A DNA stretch of 64,000 nucleotides. It comes from Syngnathus acus (Eukaryota; Chordata; Actinopteri; Syngnathiformes; Syngnathidae). Positions 9,493-20,707 of this stretch are shown here, piece after piece. The notes beneath the pieces were generated by a model. That model had not been told where the DNA came from, ran no database searches, and saw only the letters and a list, made by a program, of their open reading frames with translations. The stretch lies in assembly GCF_901709675.1 (NCBI RefSeq), contig NC_051098.1, positions 2,658,500 to 2,722,499 of the forward strand. The letters run 5' to 3'. Every line of letters begins with the position of its first letter. The stretch's first letter is position 1. The position numbers were made by a program, and so were the translations under genes.

Positions 9493-12400
9493 CCGTATTT
9501 TCCGCACTATTAGGCGCACTTAAAAACGTAAAAGTTCTTCCTTAGACTCTGTGGAGGAAGTGAGAGAGACCTTCTACGCCTGCCTCGATGAGACACCGTC
9601 AAGAATCCCCAGAGAGGATAAGATTATTCTCTTAGGAGATTTAAACGCCAGGGTCAGCCGAGACCACAACCTCTGGAAGGGCACCATAGGAAAGGAAGGC
9701 ATCGGGAACATCAACTCCAATGCAGTTCTGCTTCTCAGCATATGTGCTCACACTCTTTCGCCAGAAAAACAAACTTAAGGCATCCTGGAGACACCCTCAC
9801 TCCAAACAGTGGCATCTCATTGATTATGTCATTGTACGAGCCAGGGACCGTCGTGACGTGAACATCACAAGGGCCATGATTGACACGGATGACTGCTGGA
9901 CAGATCATTGCCTCATACGCTCCACGTTACTCATCAAACTTAGGAGGAGGAGGAGGGTACACAAGAAGCAGATCCGGCCAAGACTCAACCTTGAAGGTCT
10001 GAATAACACTGTCACTCAACAGAGGCTTCAGGCCTGTCTTGGGGAGAGTCTTCGACAGGAATACCCTGATAACATTGAACAGCACTGGAGCCTGCTCAAA
10101 TCCACTATCCTTCAAACCTGCAAAACCACCCTTGGGTACAAGTCCAAAAAACATCAGGACTGGTTTGATGAAAACGACAGTGTGATTGAACAGCTCATCT
10201 CCAATAAAAGGAAAGCCTTTCGTGCATGGCAAAATGACATAACATGCCAGATCAAAAGAGCGGCTCACTCCAGAGCTAAGGAGGCAGTCCAGAACCGTGT
10301 GAGGGAACTCAAGAACTCCTGGTGGACAGAAAGGGCTCTGGAAATCCAGAGACTGGCAGACTGTGGTGATACCAGAGGCTTTTTCAGTGCTACTAAGGCT
10401 GTTTATGTTCCCCAAGCTACAGTGGCCTGAATCCCTTGCGCTCAAAGGATGGGCAGGAGCTGCTAAAGGACAATGAGTCCATCAACACACGGTGGAAGGA
10501 GCATTTCCAGGAACTCCTCAACCGTGACAGCATAACAGACCCAGACTTAATCAGCCACATCCCCCAGAGTCCCATCAGAGAAGACATGGGGGAACCTCCC
10601 ACCATGACAGAGGTTCAAGATGCCATCAGGAGCCTTAGGAACAACAAGGCCATCGGTCCAGATGGGATCCCAGCAGAGATCCTAAAAGAAGGTGGACCAG
10701 AGCTCCTGTACCACATCCACACCCTCCTCCTCAAGGTCTGGGAAAAAGAAGAGCTTCCCTCAGAGCTCAGAGATGCTCTAATAGTGACCATATTTAAGAA
10801 GGGGGACAAGGCAGAATGCGGAAACTACAGGGGCATCTCACTCCTGTAAACAACAGGCAAAGTCATTGCCCGTCTTCTGGCGAACCGACTGCTACCACTG
10901 TCTGAGGAAATACTCCCAGAATCATAGTGTGGTTTCCGACCATCCAGAGGTACAGCCGACATGATCTTCACGGCACACCAACTTCAGGAGAAATGCCGTG
11001 AACAAGGGCAGCCTCTATACATGGCTTTCATAGACCTGACAAAGGCCTTTGACACTGTAGACCGCCAGGCCCTGTGGAGTATACTAGCAAGGTATGGCTG
11101 CCATGAGAAGTACATTAGGATACTGAGGCTTCTACATGACGGCATGTCAGCTACAGTGCTCACCAACAGCAGCTCGGAGTCCAAGCCCTTCACAGTCGGG
11201 ACTGGTGTAAAATAGGGATGCATCATTGCACCAACCCTGTTCGCAATCTTCATAGCTGAAATATTTCACCTTATTGGCGAGGAGCTGCCTCAGGGGATCC
11301 CAATTGTCTACAGGACTGATGGCAGGCTCTTCAACCTGCTCAGGTTCAAAGCCAAGAGCAAGGTCTCCAACACCACCATTATGGAGCACCAATATGCTGA
11401 TGATAACGCCATCGCAACACACCCTGCCGAGGACCTGCAGGGCATCCTGAATGCGTTTGCTAAGGCATACAGAGCCCTGGGTCTAACATTGAACATCACA
11501 AAGACACAGGTCCTGCATCAACCTCCACCCAACCAACCATCTACCCAACCCACCATAAAAGTGGACAACACCCCGCTTGAAACTGTTGACCACTTCCCCT
11601 ACCTTGGCAGCCTTCTTTCATCTAAAGCTGACAGACTCAGAGATCAGCCATCGCCTGAGCTGTGCTAGTGGAGCGTATGCAAGACTCAGGAAAAGAGTCT
11701 TCGAAGACCGGGATTTAAAGGCCCAAACAAAGCTCCTGGTTTACAGGGCTGTTGTCCTCTCTACCCTGTTGTATGGAGCTGAGACTTGGACCACCTACAG
11801 CCAGCACCTCAAAGCCCTGGAAGGACATCACCAGAGATCTCTGCGGAAGATCTTGAGGATCAGTTGGGAAGACAGATGCACCAACATCAGCGTTCTGGAG
11901 GAAGCAAACATGCTCAGTATCACCACCAACACAATAACGCAGCACCAACTCCGATGGACAGGTCACGTCATCCGCATGCCCAACACATGCCTCCCCAAAC
12001 AGATCCTCTACTCACAGCTAAAGAAGGGTCAGCGAGCTGCCGGCGGCCAAAAGAAACGCTTCAAGGACAACATCAGAATCAGTCTGAAGAAGTTTCACAT
12101 CATATCAAATGACTGGGAGCACCTTGCACTGGACAGGCGCACTTGGAAAAAATCCTTGCAAGGAGCTACATATAATGAAATTGAACTCCGTAACATCGCA
12201 GAAACGAAGCGAAAGCACCGCAAGGAAAGACAGAAAAAGGCTCCACCACCACAAACCACCTTGACTTTTCCCTGCCCATATTGCACCAAAATATGTGGAT
12301 CGTGGATTGGCCTCCACAGCCATCTGATAACCCACAAGTAGATGACTCTATGAAGAGGACAGTCATACTCGCTTCGAGTGACCGCCGATGATGATGAGTG

Positions 12401-12564
12401 GATGGATACCGCGACCCTAGTCAACCTCAGTCTGTTGCAGTATAGCTTCTATTTCATGCGCCTTTGAATCCGGTGCGCCTTATATATGAAATAATTTCTA
12501 AAATAAAAAATTAAATGAGGGTGCGCCTTATAATCCAGTGCGCCTTATCGTGCGAAAAAGACGG
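9493..12564. mobile_element. TA-flanked MITE split by a RTE-like LINE
   Basis: The left end CCGTATTTTCCGCACTATTA begins after TA at 9,491-9,492 and the right end reads GCGCCTTATCGTGCG then AAAAAGACGG before TA at 12,565. The short MITE body is visible at 9,493-9,535 and 12,440-12,564; everything between is LINE. A second left end of this family is at 13,117. Confidence 0.8.
9546..12345 (+). pseudogene. RTE-like LINE copy B: endonuclease, RT and C-terminal zinc finger (stopped and frameshifted)
   Basis: In order: APE endonuclease pieces IILLGDLNARVSRDHNLWKG and TDDCWTDHCLIRSTL; RT pieces [58 protein letters not shown] (motif A) and HQYADDNAIATH (motif C); then LLYGAETWTTY and RWTGHVIRMPNTCLPKQIL. 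The frame ends with a C2H2-like finger (CPYCTKICGSWIGLHSHLITH minus the last base pair of context) and TAG at 12,341. In-frame stops occur at 10,847-10,849, 10,925-10,927 and 11,213-11,215; the last two look like CAG to TAG changes. Frameshifts lie near 9,760, 10,430 and 11,640. The clade is not certain; RTE-like is my best call. Confidence 0.85.
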
Positions 12565-12911
12565 TATTCCAAAAAGATTTGTTTGTGACAGCCCTCGTCT
12601 TAACCAACACCAGCTGTAGCCGTAGTGACTTCCTCAGACTTAGAGTGAAACACATTTTTAAAATAACGCATGTGGGTTGAAGGCAAACTGTGTGTGGCAT
12701 TGACGCAATGACGTCCATGCGGCTCCTGCGATAACAAAAAGATAAACCCATGACCTCTGCTTGTTAGTCCACATTTACTTCCGCTAATATAGGATGTCAA
12801 GAGTAGCAGTGTCTCTTTCTTCTGCGCATGCAGGTCAATTTGGGGACTGGTACGTTCACACACCAGACGGACTGAGACAGACACACACACACACACTCAC
12901 ACACATACACA

Positions 12912-12960
<49 letters not shown>

Positions 12961-13116
12961 CGAATTTCACCCAAAAATCCGAATAGAGCACCTGCGGTGT
13001 GAATGTAGCTGAAATGTAGCCTGAGTTGCCCCATTTCTTTCCGTCTTGAATCGTTGTCGCTGTCATGTTCGTTTCCTGGTGTTTTGTTTGAGTTCTAGTC
13101 TTTTCAGAAATATGTA
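12565..13116. other. unassigned DNA with a (CA)n tract
   Basis: Holds a (CA)n microsatellite at about 12,880-12,960 and otherwise no feature I can support. The His/Thr-rich and Cys/Val-rich frames over the tract are repeat artefacts. Confidence 0.6.
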
Positions 13117-13276
13117 CCGTATTTTCCGCACCATAAGGCCCACTTAAAAGTCTTTAATTTTCTCAAAAAACTAAGGTGCGTCTTTTAATAATGTGCGCCT
13201 TTTGTGTGGACCAAATTCCAAAATCTGTACAGTTGTTTTGTGTGGCTTATACAGGCGTAATATGAAGACCCGATGA
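13117..13276 (+). mobile_element. left end of a second GCGCC-type MITE
   Basis: CCGTATTTTCCGCACCATAA after TA, then GGCCCAC, AAGGTGCGTC and GTGCGCCTTTTGTGTGG, as at 9.49 kb. It is cut off by the SINE tail at 13,277. Confidence 0.7.
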
Positions 13277-13597
13277 ACCATCCATTTATCCATCCATCCA
13301 TCCATCCATCCATCCATCCATCCATCCATCCATCTATCCATCTATCCATTCATCCATCTTCTGTACCGCTTGTGCCCACGGGGGTTGCGGGCGTGCTGGA
13401 GCCTATCCCAGCGGTCATCGGGCAGTAGGCGGGGGACACCCTGAACTGTTAGCCAGCCAATCGCAGGGCACACATAGACGAACAACCATCCGCACTCGTA
13501 CTCACACCTCGGGGCAATTTGGAGTGCTCAATCAGCCGACCATGCAAACTCCACACAGGGAGGGCCCGCACCCTCCGAACTGTGAAGCGGACGTTCA
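13277..13597 (-). mobile_element. tRNA-derived SINE with (GGAT)n tail
   Basis: The (TCCA)n tail lies at about 13,283-13,350 and the body (ACCGCTTGTGCCCACGGGGG through GGGCCCGCACCCTCC) reads toward a tRNA-like head at the right. Compared with the full-length copy at 20,163 it lacks an internal block around CAAGCATGTTTTTGGG. Confidence 0.8.
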
Positions 13598-13712
13598 GTT
13601 CATCCTCACGTTCTGCAGGAGCCTGATAATTGAATCAGGTGTGTTTAACGAGGGAAACTTGGAAAACATGTAGGAATGCGGCCCCCGAGGACTGGAGTTT
13701 GAGACCCCTGTT
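13598..13712. mobile_element. hAT terminal fragment
   Basis: ATGCGGCCCCCGAGGACTGG then AGTTTGAGACCCCTG is the right terminus of a common fish hAT family. No matching left end is close by. Confidence 0.55.
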
Positions 13713-14460
13713 CTACACCAACGATTGCTCCTCAGGCGACTCTTCTGTGAAGCTCCTGAAGTATGCGGACGACACCACTTTCATCAGACTGATCCGGGAC
13801 GGTGACGAGACTGCGTACAGACAGGAGGTGGAGCGGCTGGTCCACTGGTGCAGCCAAAACCACCTGGAGCTGAACCCGCTCAAGACCGTGGAGATGACAC
13901 TGGACTTCAGGAGAGACCCTTCGCCACTTCCACCCCTGACCATCCTCAGTAAGGCTATTCCCACCACAGACACCTTCAAGTTCCTGGGATCTACAATCTC
14001 CCGGGACCTGAAATGGACCGGCCACATCCGGAAGAAGGCCCAGCAGAGGTCTTACTTTTTGAGACAGCTCAGGAAGTTCAACCTGCCACAGGAGCTGCTA
14101 AAGACCTTCTACACTGCCATCATCCAGTCTATCCTATGCACCTTCATCACTGTCTGGTTTGGATCGGCCACCAAACAAGACAAGCACAGACTGCAACGGA
14201 CAATCAGGTCTGCGGAAAAGATAATCGGGACCAACCTCCCATCTATCCAAGACTTGTACCTGTCCAGGACCAGGAAACGTGCAAGTAACATCTCTGCAGA
14301 CCCTTCTCACCCAGGTCACAATCTGTTCAAACGACTCCCCTCCGGACGGCGTCACAGAGCGCTGTACGCCAAAACCAGTAGACAAACACAGCTTTTTCCC
14401 CTGGGCTGTCACTCTGATGAACTCACACCACTCATGGAGACTCAGAGACACCACTGTGTA
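13713..14460 (+). pseudogene. Rex1-like RT C-terminal half
   Basis: The frame reads VKLLKYADDTTFIRLIRDGD (motif C), NHLELNPLKTVEMTLDFR, FKFLGSTISRDLKWTGHI, KKAQQRSYFLRQLRKFNL and NLFKRLPSGRRHRALYAKT. It is open for about 240 codons, which suggests a fairly young copy. Motifs A and B and the endonuclease are missing through 5' truncation. Confidence 0.85.
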
Positions 14461-14612
14461 ATAACATCCTGCTCTCGCCACTTAAATGTTGTTAGTTGCC
14501 TGAATGTTGTTAGTCGCTTAAATGTCGTACAGAGGCTGAGATCAACTGGAGTCAAATTCCCCTGTTTGGCATGCCAAACTTGGTCAATAAAGCTGATTCT
14601 GATTCTGATTGT
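13713..14612 (+). mobile_element. Rex1-like LINE, 3' part
   Basis: 5'-truncated: starts at FYTND before the YADD region and ends with AATAAAGCTGATTCTGATTC and a short (GATTCT)n tail at 14,591-14,612. It belongs to a different subfamily from the copy at 1.7-3.5 kb. Confidence 0.85.
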
Positions 14613-14760
14613 TTTTTCTCTGTACTGCAAATCTTATGTCTAAGAAGAAATCTGAGGCTGCTGTTCTGAGAATGCGCTACCAAAGCCTTTTATGAATTAA
14701 TCAATAAGGATACATTCATGAAAAGCTGTAGAATCAGAATGCAGTGTTGAATTTAATTAT

Positions 14761-14960
14761 CCATCCATCTATCCATCCATCCACCTTCTTCCGCTTATCC
14801 GGGGTCGGGTCGCGGGGGCAGCAGCTTTAGGAGGGACTCCCAGACTTCCCTCTCCCCAGCCACTTCATCCAGCTCATCCTGGGGGATCCCAAGACGTTCC
14901 CAGGCCAGCTGAGAGACATAGTCTCTCCAGCGCGTCCTGGGTCGTCCACGGGGTCTCCTA
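14761..14960 (-). mobile_element. Rex3-like (RTE clade) LINE, 200-bp 3' end
   Basis: On the minus strand it encodes RPRGRPRTRWRDYVSQLAWE then VWESLLKLLPPRPDPG and stop, the C-terminus of fish Rex3, followed by AAGCGGAAGAAGGTGGATGG and a (GATG)n tail. A perfect 14-bp duplication TTGAATTTAATTAT flanks it (14,747-14,760 and 14,961-14,974). Severe 5' truncation is usual for Rex3. Confidence 0.9.
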
Positions 14961-15000
14961 TTGAATTTAATTATATTCAACAATATAACATTTAATTTAA

Positions 15001-16085
15001 AGCGCATGTAAAGGCACCTTTAACATGTTTTAAAAACCACACAGAATGTTCGATTATATTCACCTGTATCCAAATAATATTATAGAATTTGAAATAAAAT
15101 TGCATTCGTGAGCCAAACGCAGTCAATTTGTGTGTATTTCTCGATCTTTCCTGCCCCTGTCATGAACCGCGCCATTCTGGATCACATGGTACCGTGACGC
15201 AGATGATAGGACTACCCGCATTGTTTACAGATTGATAGCACAAAGATCCATACAATTTCCTGGTGTTTTGTCTCCAATACTTCACATATAAGCATAATAG
15301 AGACAACGGAGCCCCCCCAAGTTCACCCCGCCCCTCGAAAGTGCCAAGACAGAGCCGTGCAATTGCCAAAAGGGAGATTCTTGGGGTATGAAAATGTTAC
15401 CTTTATGTTATTTGAAAAATAAAAAAGTTTAGGCTTATAACTATAGGTGTAACTTCGGTAGTAACATACTGTGTGCAAAGGGAAAATAAGAATTAGCACA
15501 CCAAAGTAATAATCGTTCATGGGTTTTCCCAGTCCTAAAAATTTATTTTCCTACTGTTTTCTACCCTATAAAAAAATATGTTGCCGAATATATTATTAAA
15601 AGAAATTTTCTTTGCAACGTTCTTAGAATTTATTAAATTGGACACCCAAAACAATATCAGTATATAGCCATTGATTTTCTCCGGCTGTTCCTTCCTCGCC
15701 TTCGTTTTGCGATGCTTTAGTCACTGGGGTACTTCTCACTGGTTCAAATTGGTAGCCTTGTACCCCAAGAAAGAAATCATACTCGTCTTCATTTTCGTCA
15801 GAAGGTGAAGAATCATCTGAGGGAGATTCGTCAGACGACATCGCTTTCACTTCTGTATCCGCCATTATGCTTTCATGGGCTAAGTAACTCGGCAACGCTC
15901 GGCCTCCTATAATCTACGTCAGTCACTTCGGCAATTTCCGGGATGAACTTCAACGATCCATACAAATTTTTCATCGATTAGTCCTCAATTCGCCATTTTA
16001 TTCAAAAATTCACAACAGTTTCCAAAAATACAATTCCATCTTTATCAAATACATTTTGGGACCCCATAGTGTCTTTACATGCCCT
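15001..16085. mobile_element. TTAA-flanked DNA transposon, Kolobok candidate
   Basis: Inverted ends AGCGCATGTAAAGGCAC and GTGTCTTTACATGCCCT are each bordered by TTAA (14,997-15,000 and 16,086-16,089). TTAA duplications occur in Kolobok and piggyBac elements; the end sequence and the acidic ORF suggest Kolobok, but this is inference. Confidence 0.65.
15623..15895 (-). CDS. acidic ORF in the TTAA element
   Basis: 90 codons (or about 80 from the second Met, MADTEVKAMSSDESPSDD). It is rich in Ser, Asp and Glu, then FFLGVQGYQFEPVRSTPV, and resembles the start of the P2X7-like accessory ORF seen with fish Kolobok-type transposons. No zinc-binding C-terminal region follows in frame, so it is a remnant or an unspliced first exon. 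Confidence 0.4.
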   Translation of the reverse strand: MPSYLAHESIMADTEVKAMSSDESPSDDSSPSDENEDEYDFFLGVQGYQFEPVRSTPVTKASQNEGEEGTAGENQWLYTDIVLGVQFNKF

Positions 16086-16224
16086 TTAATTATATTCAAC
16101 AATATATCATATTTGACCGCTTTTAATTGATTTTTCGATCTTAAATACACTAAAATTACGGCTATATACCTAATTTCTAGTAATCTTACTCGCATTTTGT
16201 TTAAAAATCCTTTGATCGATACGA

Positions 16225-17060
16225 ACCCTGATCGACCGATTACACTAAACTCGGTTTTATGAATATTAGATCGCTTCATACGAAAACAGCTCTCGTTAAT
16301 GACCTCATCGCGGAACATAATCTAAACGTTTTTGGTCTTTGCGAGACCTGGTTAAAACCTAATGAACTGCTGCCGCTTAATGAGGTCTCGCCTCCAAATT
16401 TTGTGAGCTCGCATGTGGCGCGTCCTCGAAAAAAGGGTGTGGGTGTCGCCCTCATCTCAAATTCCGATCTTAGATTTAGGCCTCGTTCGATTAACGTATT
16501 TAAAACATTTGAAGCTCTCACTGTCCGATCCACCACTTTACCGTCATTTTATCTTGCTGTTATTTACCGTCCACCCGGGGCTTACTCTGGGTTCCTGGAT
16601 GAATTTTCAGAATTCGTGGCTGATCTAGTGACAAATGCGGATAATATAATAATCATGGGCGATTTCAATAGCCACATGAATTTAGCGTCAGAGCCACTTA
16701 CTTTGGCGTTTCAGACTTTAACTGATACGTTTGGTTTTACGCAAGCCATACAGGCAGAAACGCATAAGAATGGAAATACCTTAGATCTGGTATTATCCCG
16801 AGGACTTGCAACCTGAAATATAACAGTACTGCCATACACTACTGTTTTGTCTGATCATTACTTAATAAAATTTGAAATTTTAGTTCTTTGTCAAAGACAA
16901 GAGAGCAATCAGAATTATAGCAGCCGTAATATTAACTCCATGACTGCAACTGCGCTATCTGAGTTACTGTCGCCGGCAACTGCCATATTTCCCGCATATA
17001 TCGGCTCTATAAATGCCATCGACTCTGTGGCGCCGCTACATCTGAAAACTCGCCGTGTAT
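16225..17060 (+). pseudogene. L2/Maui-like LINE endonuclease, 5' part of ORF2
   Basis: The frame from 16,259 reads MNIRSLHTKTALVNDLI, FGLCETWLKPNELLPL, LAVIYRPPGAYSGFL and IIIMGDFNSHMN, the APE endonuclease with its E, YRPP and GDFN motifs. A TGA at 16,814 interrupts it; NITVLPYTTVLSDHYLIKFE follows in the same frame. It stops at a (TA)n tract. Confidence 0.85.
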
Positions 17061-17085
17061 ATATATATATATATATATATACATA

Positions 17086-17131
<46 letters not shown>

Positions 17132-17135
17132 GTCA
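17058..17135. repeat. (TA)n microsatellite
   Basis: Long alternating TA tract with short ACATAC interruptions, at the point where the L2 sequence is lost. Confidence 0.95.
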
Positions 17136-17424
17136 TCGTGAAAAAAAAGTCCTACTCCCATTCCCTATGAAAGTGATACTTCTTACTCTGGCCAGCTGCC
17201 CCACTCATTTTTATATCCTTTCTTAAGTTTAAGAGAAAAAACAGGGTTCTGACAATTGGAGGGAACTCGCGAGCTAGCGTGTTTGTGTTGTGTTGTTAGC
17301 GCCGTTGTTTGTACACGCGTCAAGTGCGAAAAAAAAAAAAATTTAAAACAAAATTAACATCACGCGATCGACCAATAGTGGCTTGGCGATCGACCGGTCG
17401 ATTGCGATCGACGTATTGCGGTCT
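17136..17424. mobile_element. probable hAT-derived sequence
   Basis: Ends in ATCGACCGGTCGATTGCGA then TCGACGTATTGCG, which resembles the inner end of fish hAT elements, but the terminal GGGCACCCCTG is replaced by L2 sequence. Weak. Confidence 0.35.
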
Positions 17425-18065
17425 AGAGCATTTTCTATTCGGGCTCCAGAGCTTTGGAATGCCCTACCAATGGACATGAGAACTGCTACCTCACTAGAAA
17501 CATTTAAGACACGTTTAAAGACACATTTCTATGATATGGCCTTTAACTAACCTGTAGTGGCCGATTCGGCTGGAGTTTGTTTTTGCTCCCTCTCCCCATC
17601 CCCCCTTCCCCCACCCCTCCCCGGCTGGGGAGGTGGTTAGGTGGCACCCAAGCTGACAGCGGCTATCTGGATTCTCGTGGACCAATTCAGGATGAGGGAA
17701 CTGCAGCTTACCCTCCTCGAAGACACTGCCAGGACAATCGAGGGCAACTCCGGCAGCTCTTCGCTTTGACTTGGACATCCACTTTTTCATTGATTTTCAT
17801 ATTACATATTTTATGTGCCCTCTCTGCATCCATTGCAGCCTGGTGATCCTGAAAGGGGAATCCTTCCATCTGTGGTCCCTTCTCAAGGTTTCTCATTTTT
17901 CCCCTGGTAGGGTTTTTTTGAGTTTTTCCTTGCCCTTTTGGGAGCTTAAGATCAGGGGATGCTTTGAGAAAAATTGTCAATTGTTTGTCTATGTGAAGCC
18001 CTTTGAGACTGCTTGTGATTTAGGGCTATACAAATAAACTTGACTTGACTTGACTTGACTTGACT
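17425..18065 (+). mobile_element. L2/Maui-like LINE 3' end
   Basis: Begins SIRAPELWNALPMDM then TSLETFKTRLKTHFYDMAF, the L2 ORF2 C-terminus, followed by its long 3' UTR (CTGCATCCATTGCAGCCTGG block at 17,823) and a (TTGAC)n tail at 18,042-18,065. Same strand as the fragment at 16.2 kb, so both may be one element that lost its RT core. Confidence 0.85.
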
Positions 18066-18104
18066 AGTAAGTAGACCACCTCTTCCTATATGTTCATGCA
18101 TGTG

Positions 18105-18141
18105 GCCCTCATTGAAAAAAGTTTGGACACCCCTGTTCTAG
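18105..18141. mobile_element. hAT terminus
   Basis: AAAAAGTTTGGACACCCCTG, the same terminal type as at 7.9 kb. No partner end located. Confidence 0.45.
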
Positions 18142-19713
18142 ACGTTTTGCAGATAATATGAAGCAAAAAAAATGCAAATCAGACTTTGCACCTCACACTG
18201 CAATAGCTGAGACATACCAACCACCTGGGCAGTGCCTGGGCATGCCTTGGATGCTTGTGTTTACAGCTAACAAAGCGGGAGCAGAATTAATATGACTAAA
18301 GTACAGAATCAAACAGGGGAGAATGAAAGCTCTTCTAAAATATATTGTTCTTCTACCAAACGTCCATTCTTTTACCAGGAATATTGTCATTTCTTTGTCA
18401 CATTCGCACTCACATCAAGACAGACGTCCAGGTAAACAGACCAAGGAAACAGCCTAAATGGGAGGGGTAGAGTCCACAGTAACAGGCACGTGCTTGTTTT
18501 TTCCCCAACGTGTAAATATATGCCTCAATTTAACAAGCAGATAGCATGTCTTTAAAAAGTATTGTTTCTGCCAGACACTAGTGAAAAAGGTACGAGAGCA
18601 TCTGATCAAGCAGTAACTCGCCGCAAAAGCGACCACGCGCAACTGTTGCGCGGCACAAGTGGAACTATTTCTAATAAAAAAAGACAGAAAAAGTGAGGGA
18701 TATAAGTACTTTCTTTGAACGTTAGATCGCAAATTATATTCAGAACAGATTCTCGTACTCGAATTACGTTACCATGTCAACAGCACGTCAGAGAGCCTGC
18801 TCTCGTAATTCAGGTGTTGTTCAAAGTAATCCACTGTGCAGCCGGCTGCACAGAAACATACTGACAGCAGTCCAACCAGCATTCCCGACTGTTATCACAC
18901 TCCCAGTTTGTCTATTCCCTCCCTCCTACCAATCTCCTCCCGCTATTGTTCCTTACCCCCCTTCCTCCTATTTCTGGATAGCCATTCATTTCATTTGCCT
19001 TGTCTACCTGACAATGCCAACACCATATATCTAGGGGGGAAGCACTTAGGGCATTCTATAAAAAAAAAGAAAACACAGGTTTCGCAGGTTGATGTTTATT
19101 CAGTATTGGGCCTGTCAGTTGTGGTTTCAGTTCTTTTGGGTTGTGTAAGGACTGTCCGGTTGGATATTATCATACAATTGATAATTAATTTAAAGAACCC
19201 ATTTCATGCAAAATCTACTTTTTTTTTTTTTTAGGTTTTAGCCATCTTAAAATGCTGATTATGCAAGCCCAAATTGGTGTTTTCCTCCATTCCCTCACCT
19301 TATAACATTCCTGCTCGTTCCACCTCTCTAAGCACCCAGCGCCATATACTATATCGACTGCATTTACATGCAGTCAATAACCCTTTTAAAACCCCCCAAA
19401 AAAATTGTGTCATGGAAACCATTCTTTTACATGTGTTACTCGTTCGAGCGAGTCATTGGTTTGTGTCCTGCGCATGCTCTTGCTCTATCCGCAACAAGTC
19501 TTGGTCTTTGAAATAACAGGAGTTATTTGTACACGCAGCTTCCACACCATAGCGATCTTAACTTGAATATATTAATTTTAAACGTTAAAGATTTGTTACT
19601 CGATGCTTCAGTCAGATGAGCTGTCTCTGACACCTGCTGTACAGTGGCCAATGTAGCAGATTTTAGCAGAGCAAAGTCGTTAAAATAATCGGTTATGATG
19701 AAAGAATGTGTTT
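18142..19713. other. unassigned intergenic or intronic DNA
   Basis: No frame with splice support or recognisable domain; a few short frames on both strands look random. No repeat termini found. Confidence 0.4.
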
Positions 19714-19850
19714 TTTCCTCAGGGCACTCCGGTTTCCTCCCACATTCCAATGTCTACTCCTAATTGACTGTAGGTGTAATTGCGATTGGTTGTTTGTATA
19801 TATTTGCCCTGCGATTGGCTGCCAACCACCCAGAGACTGCTAGGCAGTAC
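19714..19850 (+). mobile_element. old, diverged GGAT-tailed SINE fragment
   Basis: GGGCACTCCGGTTTCCTCCC, then GTAGGTGTAATTGCGATTGG and TGCCCTGCGATTGGCTG align to the SINE at 20.3 kb with many changes; head and tail are lost. Confidence 0.7.
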
Positions 19851-19935
19851 TCAAGATGAAGTATCAATATGGCGGAATTTAACTTCGTGAATCATTGAGG
19901 ATCTCCATCCAATTGGCTTGCACATGGTTATAATC

Positions 19936-20696
19936 TTCCATCCATCCATCCATCCATCTATCCATCCATCCATCCATCATCTATACCGCTTGTCCCCACG
20001 TTGTTCGTGGGCGTGCTGGAGCCTATCCCAGCTGTCATCGGGCAGTAGGCGGGAGACACCCTGGACCGCTTGCCAGCCAATCACAGGGCATACAGAGACG
20101 AACAATCATTCGCACTCGCACTGACACCTGGGGGCAATTTGGAGTGTTCAATCAGCCTACCACGGGCGGCTCGGTGACACACTGGTTAGCATGTCCGCCT
20201 CACAGTTAGGAGGGTGCCGGTTCGATTCCACCTCCAACCCTCCCTGTATGGAGTTTGCATGTTCTCCCCGTGCCCGTGTGGGTTTTCTCCAGGCACTCCG
20301 GTTTCCTCCCACATCCCAAAAACATGCTTGGTAGGCCAATTCAGCACTTGAAATTGCCCCTAGGTGTGAGTGCGGATGGTTGTTCGCGTCTGTGTGCCCT
20401 GCGATCGACTGGCAACAGGTTCAGGGTGTCCCCCGCCTACTGCCCGATGACTGCTGGGATAGGCTCCAGCACGCCCGCGACCCCCGTGGGGACAAGCGGT
20501 ATAGAAAATGGATGGATGAATCAGCCTACCAAGCATGTTTTTGGGATGTGGGAGGAAACCGGAGTGCCCGGAGAAAAACCATGCAGTCACGGGGCGAACA
20601 TGCAAACTCCACACAGGGAGGGCCGGAGGTGGAATCGAACCTGCACCCTCCTAACTGTGAGGCGGACATGCTAACCATTGCGCCACCAAGCCGCCC
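19936..20696 (-). mobile_element. GGAT-tailed tRNA SINE split by another SINE
   Basis: The minus-strand copy occupies 19,936-20,162 (tail and body) and 20,519-20,696 (rest of body and tRNA-like head ending GCGCCACCAAGCCGCCC). A perfect 11-bp duplication TGGTTATAATC lies at 19,925-19,935 and 20,697-20,707. Confidence 0.9.
20163..20518 (+). mobile_element. full-length GGAT-tailed tRNA SINE, inserted in the older SINE
   Basis: 356 bp with a tRNA-like head (GGTGACACACTGGTTAGCAT as A-box region, GGTTCGATTCC as B box at about 20,219-20,229), a conserved body and a (GGAT)n tail. A perfect 13-bp duplication AATCAGCCTACCA lies at 20,150-20,162 and 20,519-20,531. It is the best consensus copy of this family here. 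Confidence 0.92.
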
Positions 20697-20707
20697 TGGT
20701 TATAATC

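Noticed and set aside
12794-13066. His/Thr-rich and Cys/Val-rich frames
   Set aside because: Produced by the (CA)n tract.
18193-18390. Minus-strand 65-codon frame with a hydrophobic stretch
   Set aside because: An acceptor-like site within it leads straight to a stop; no supporting context.
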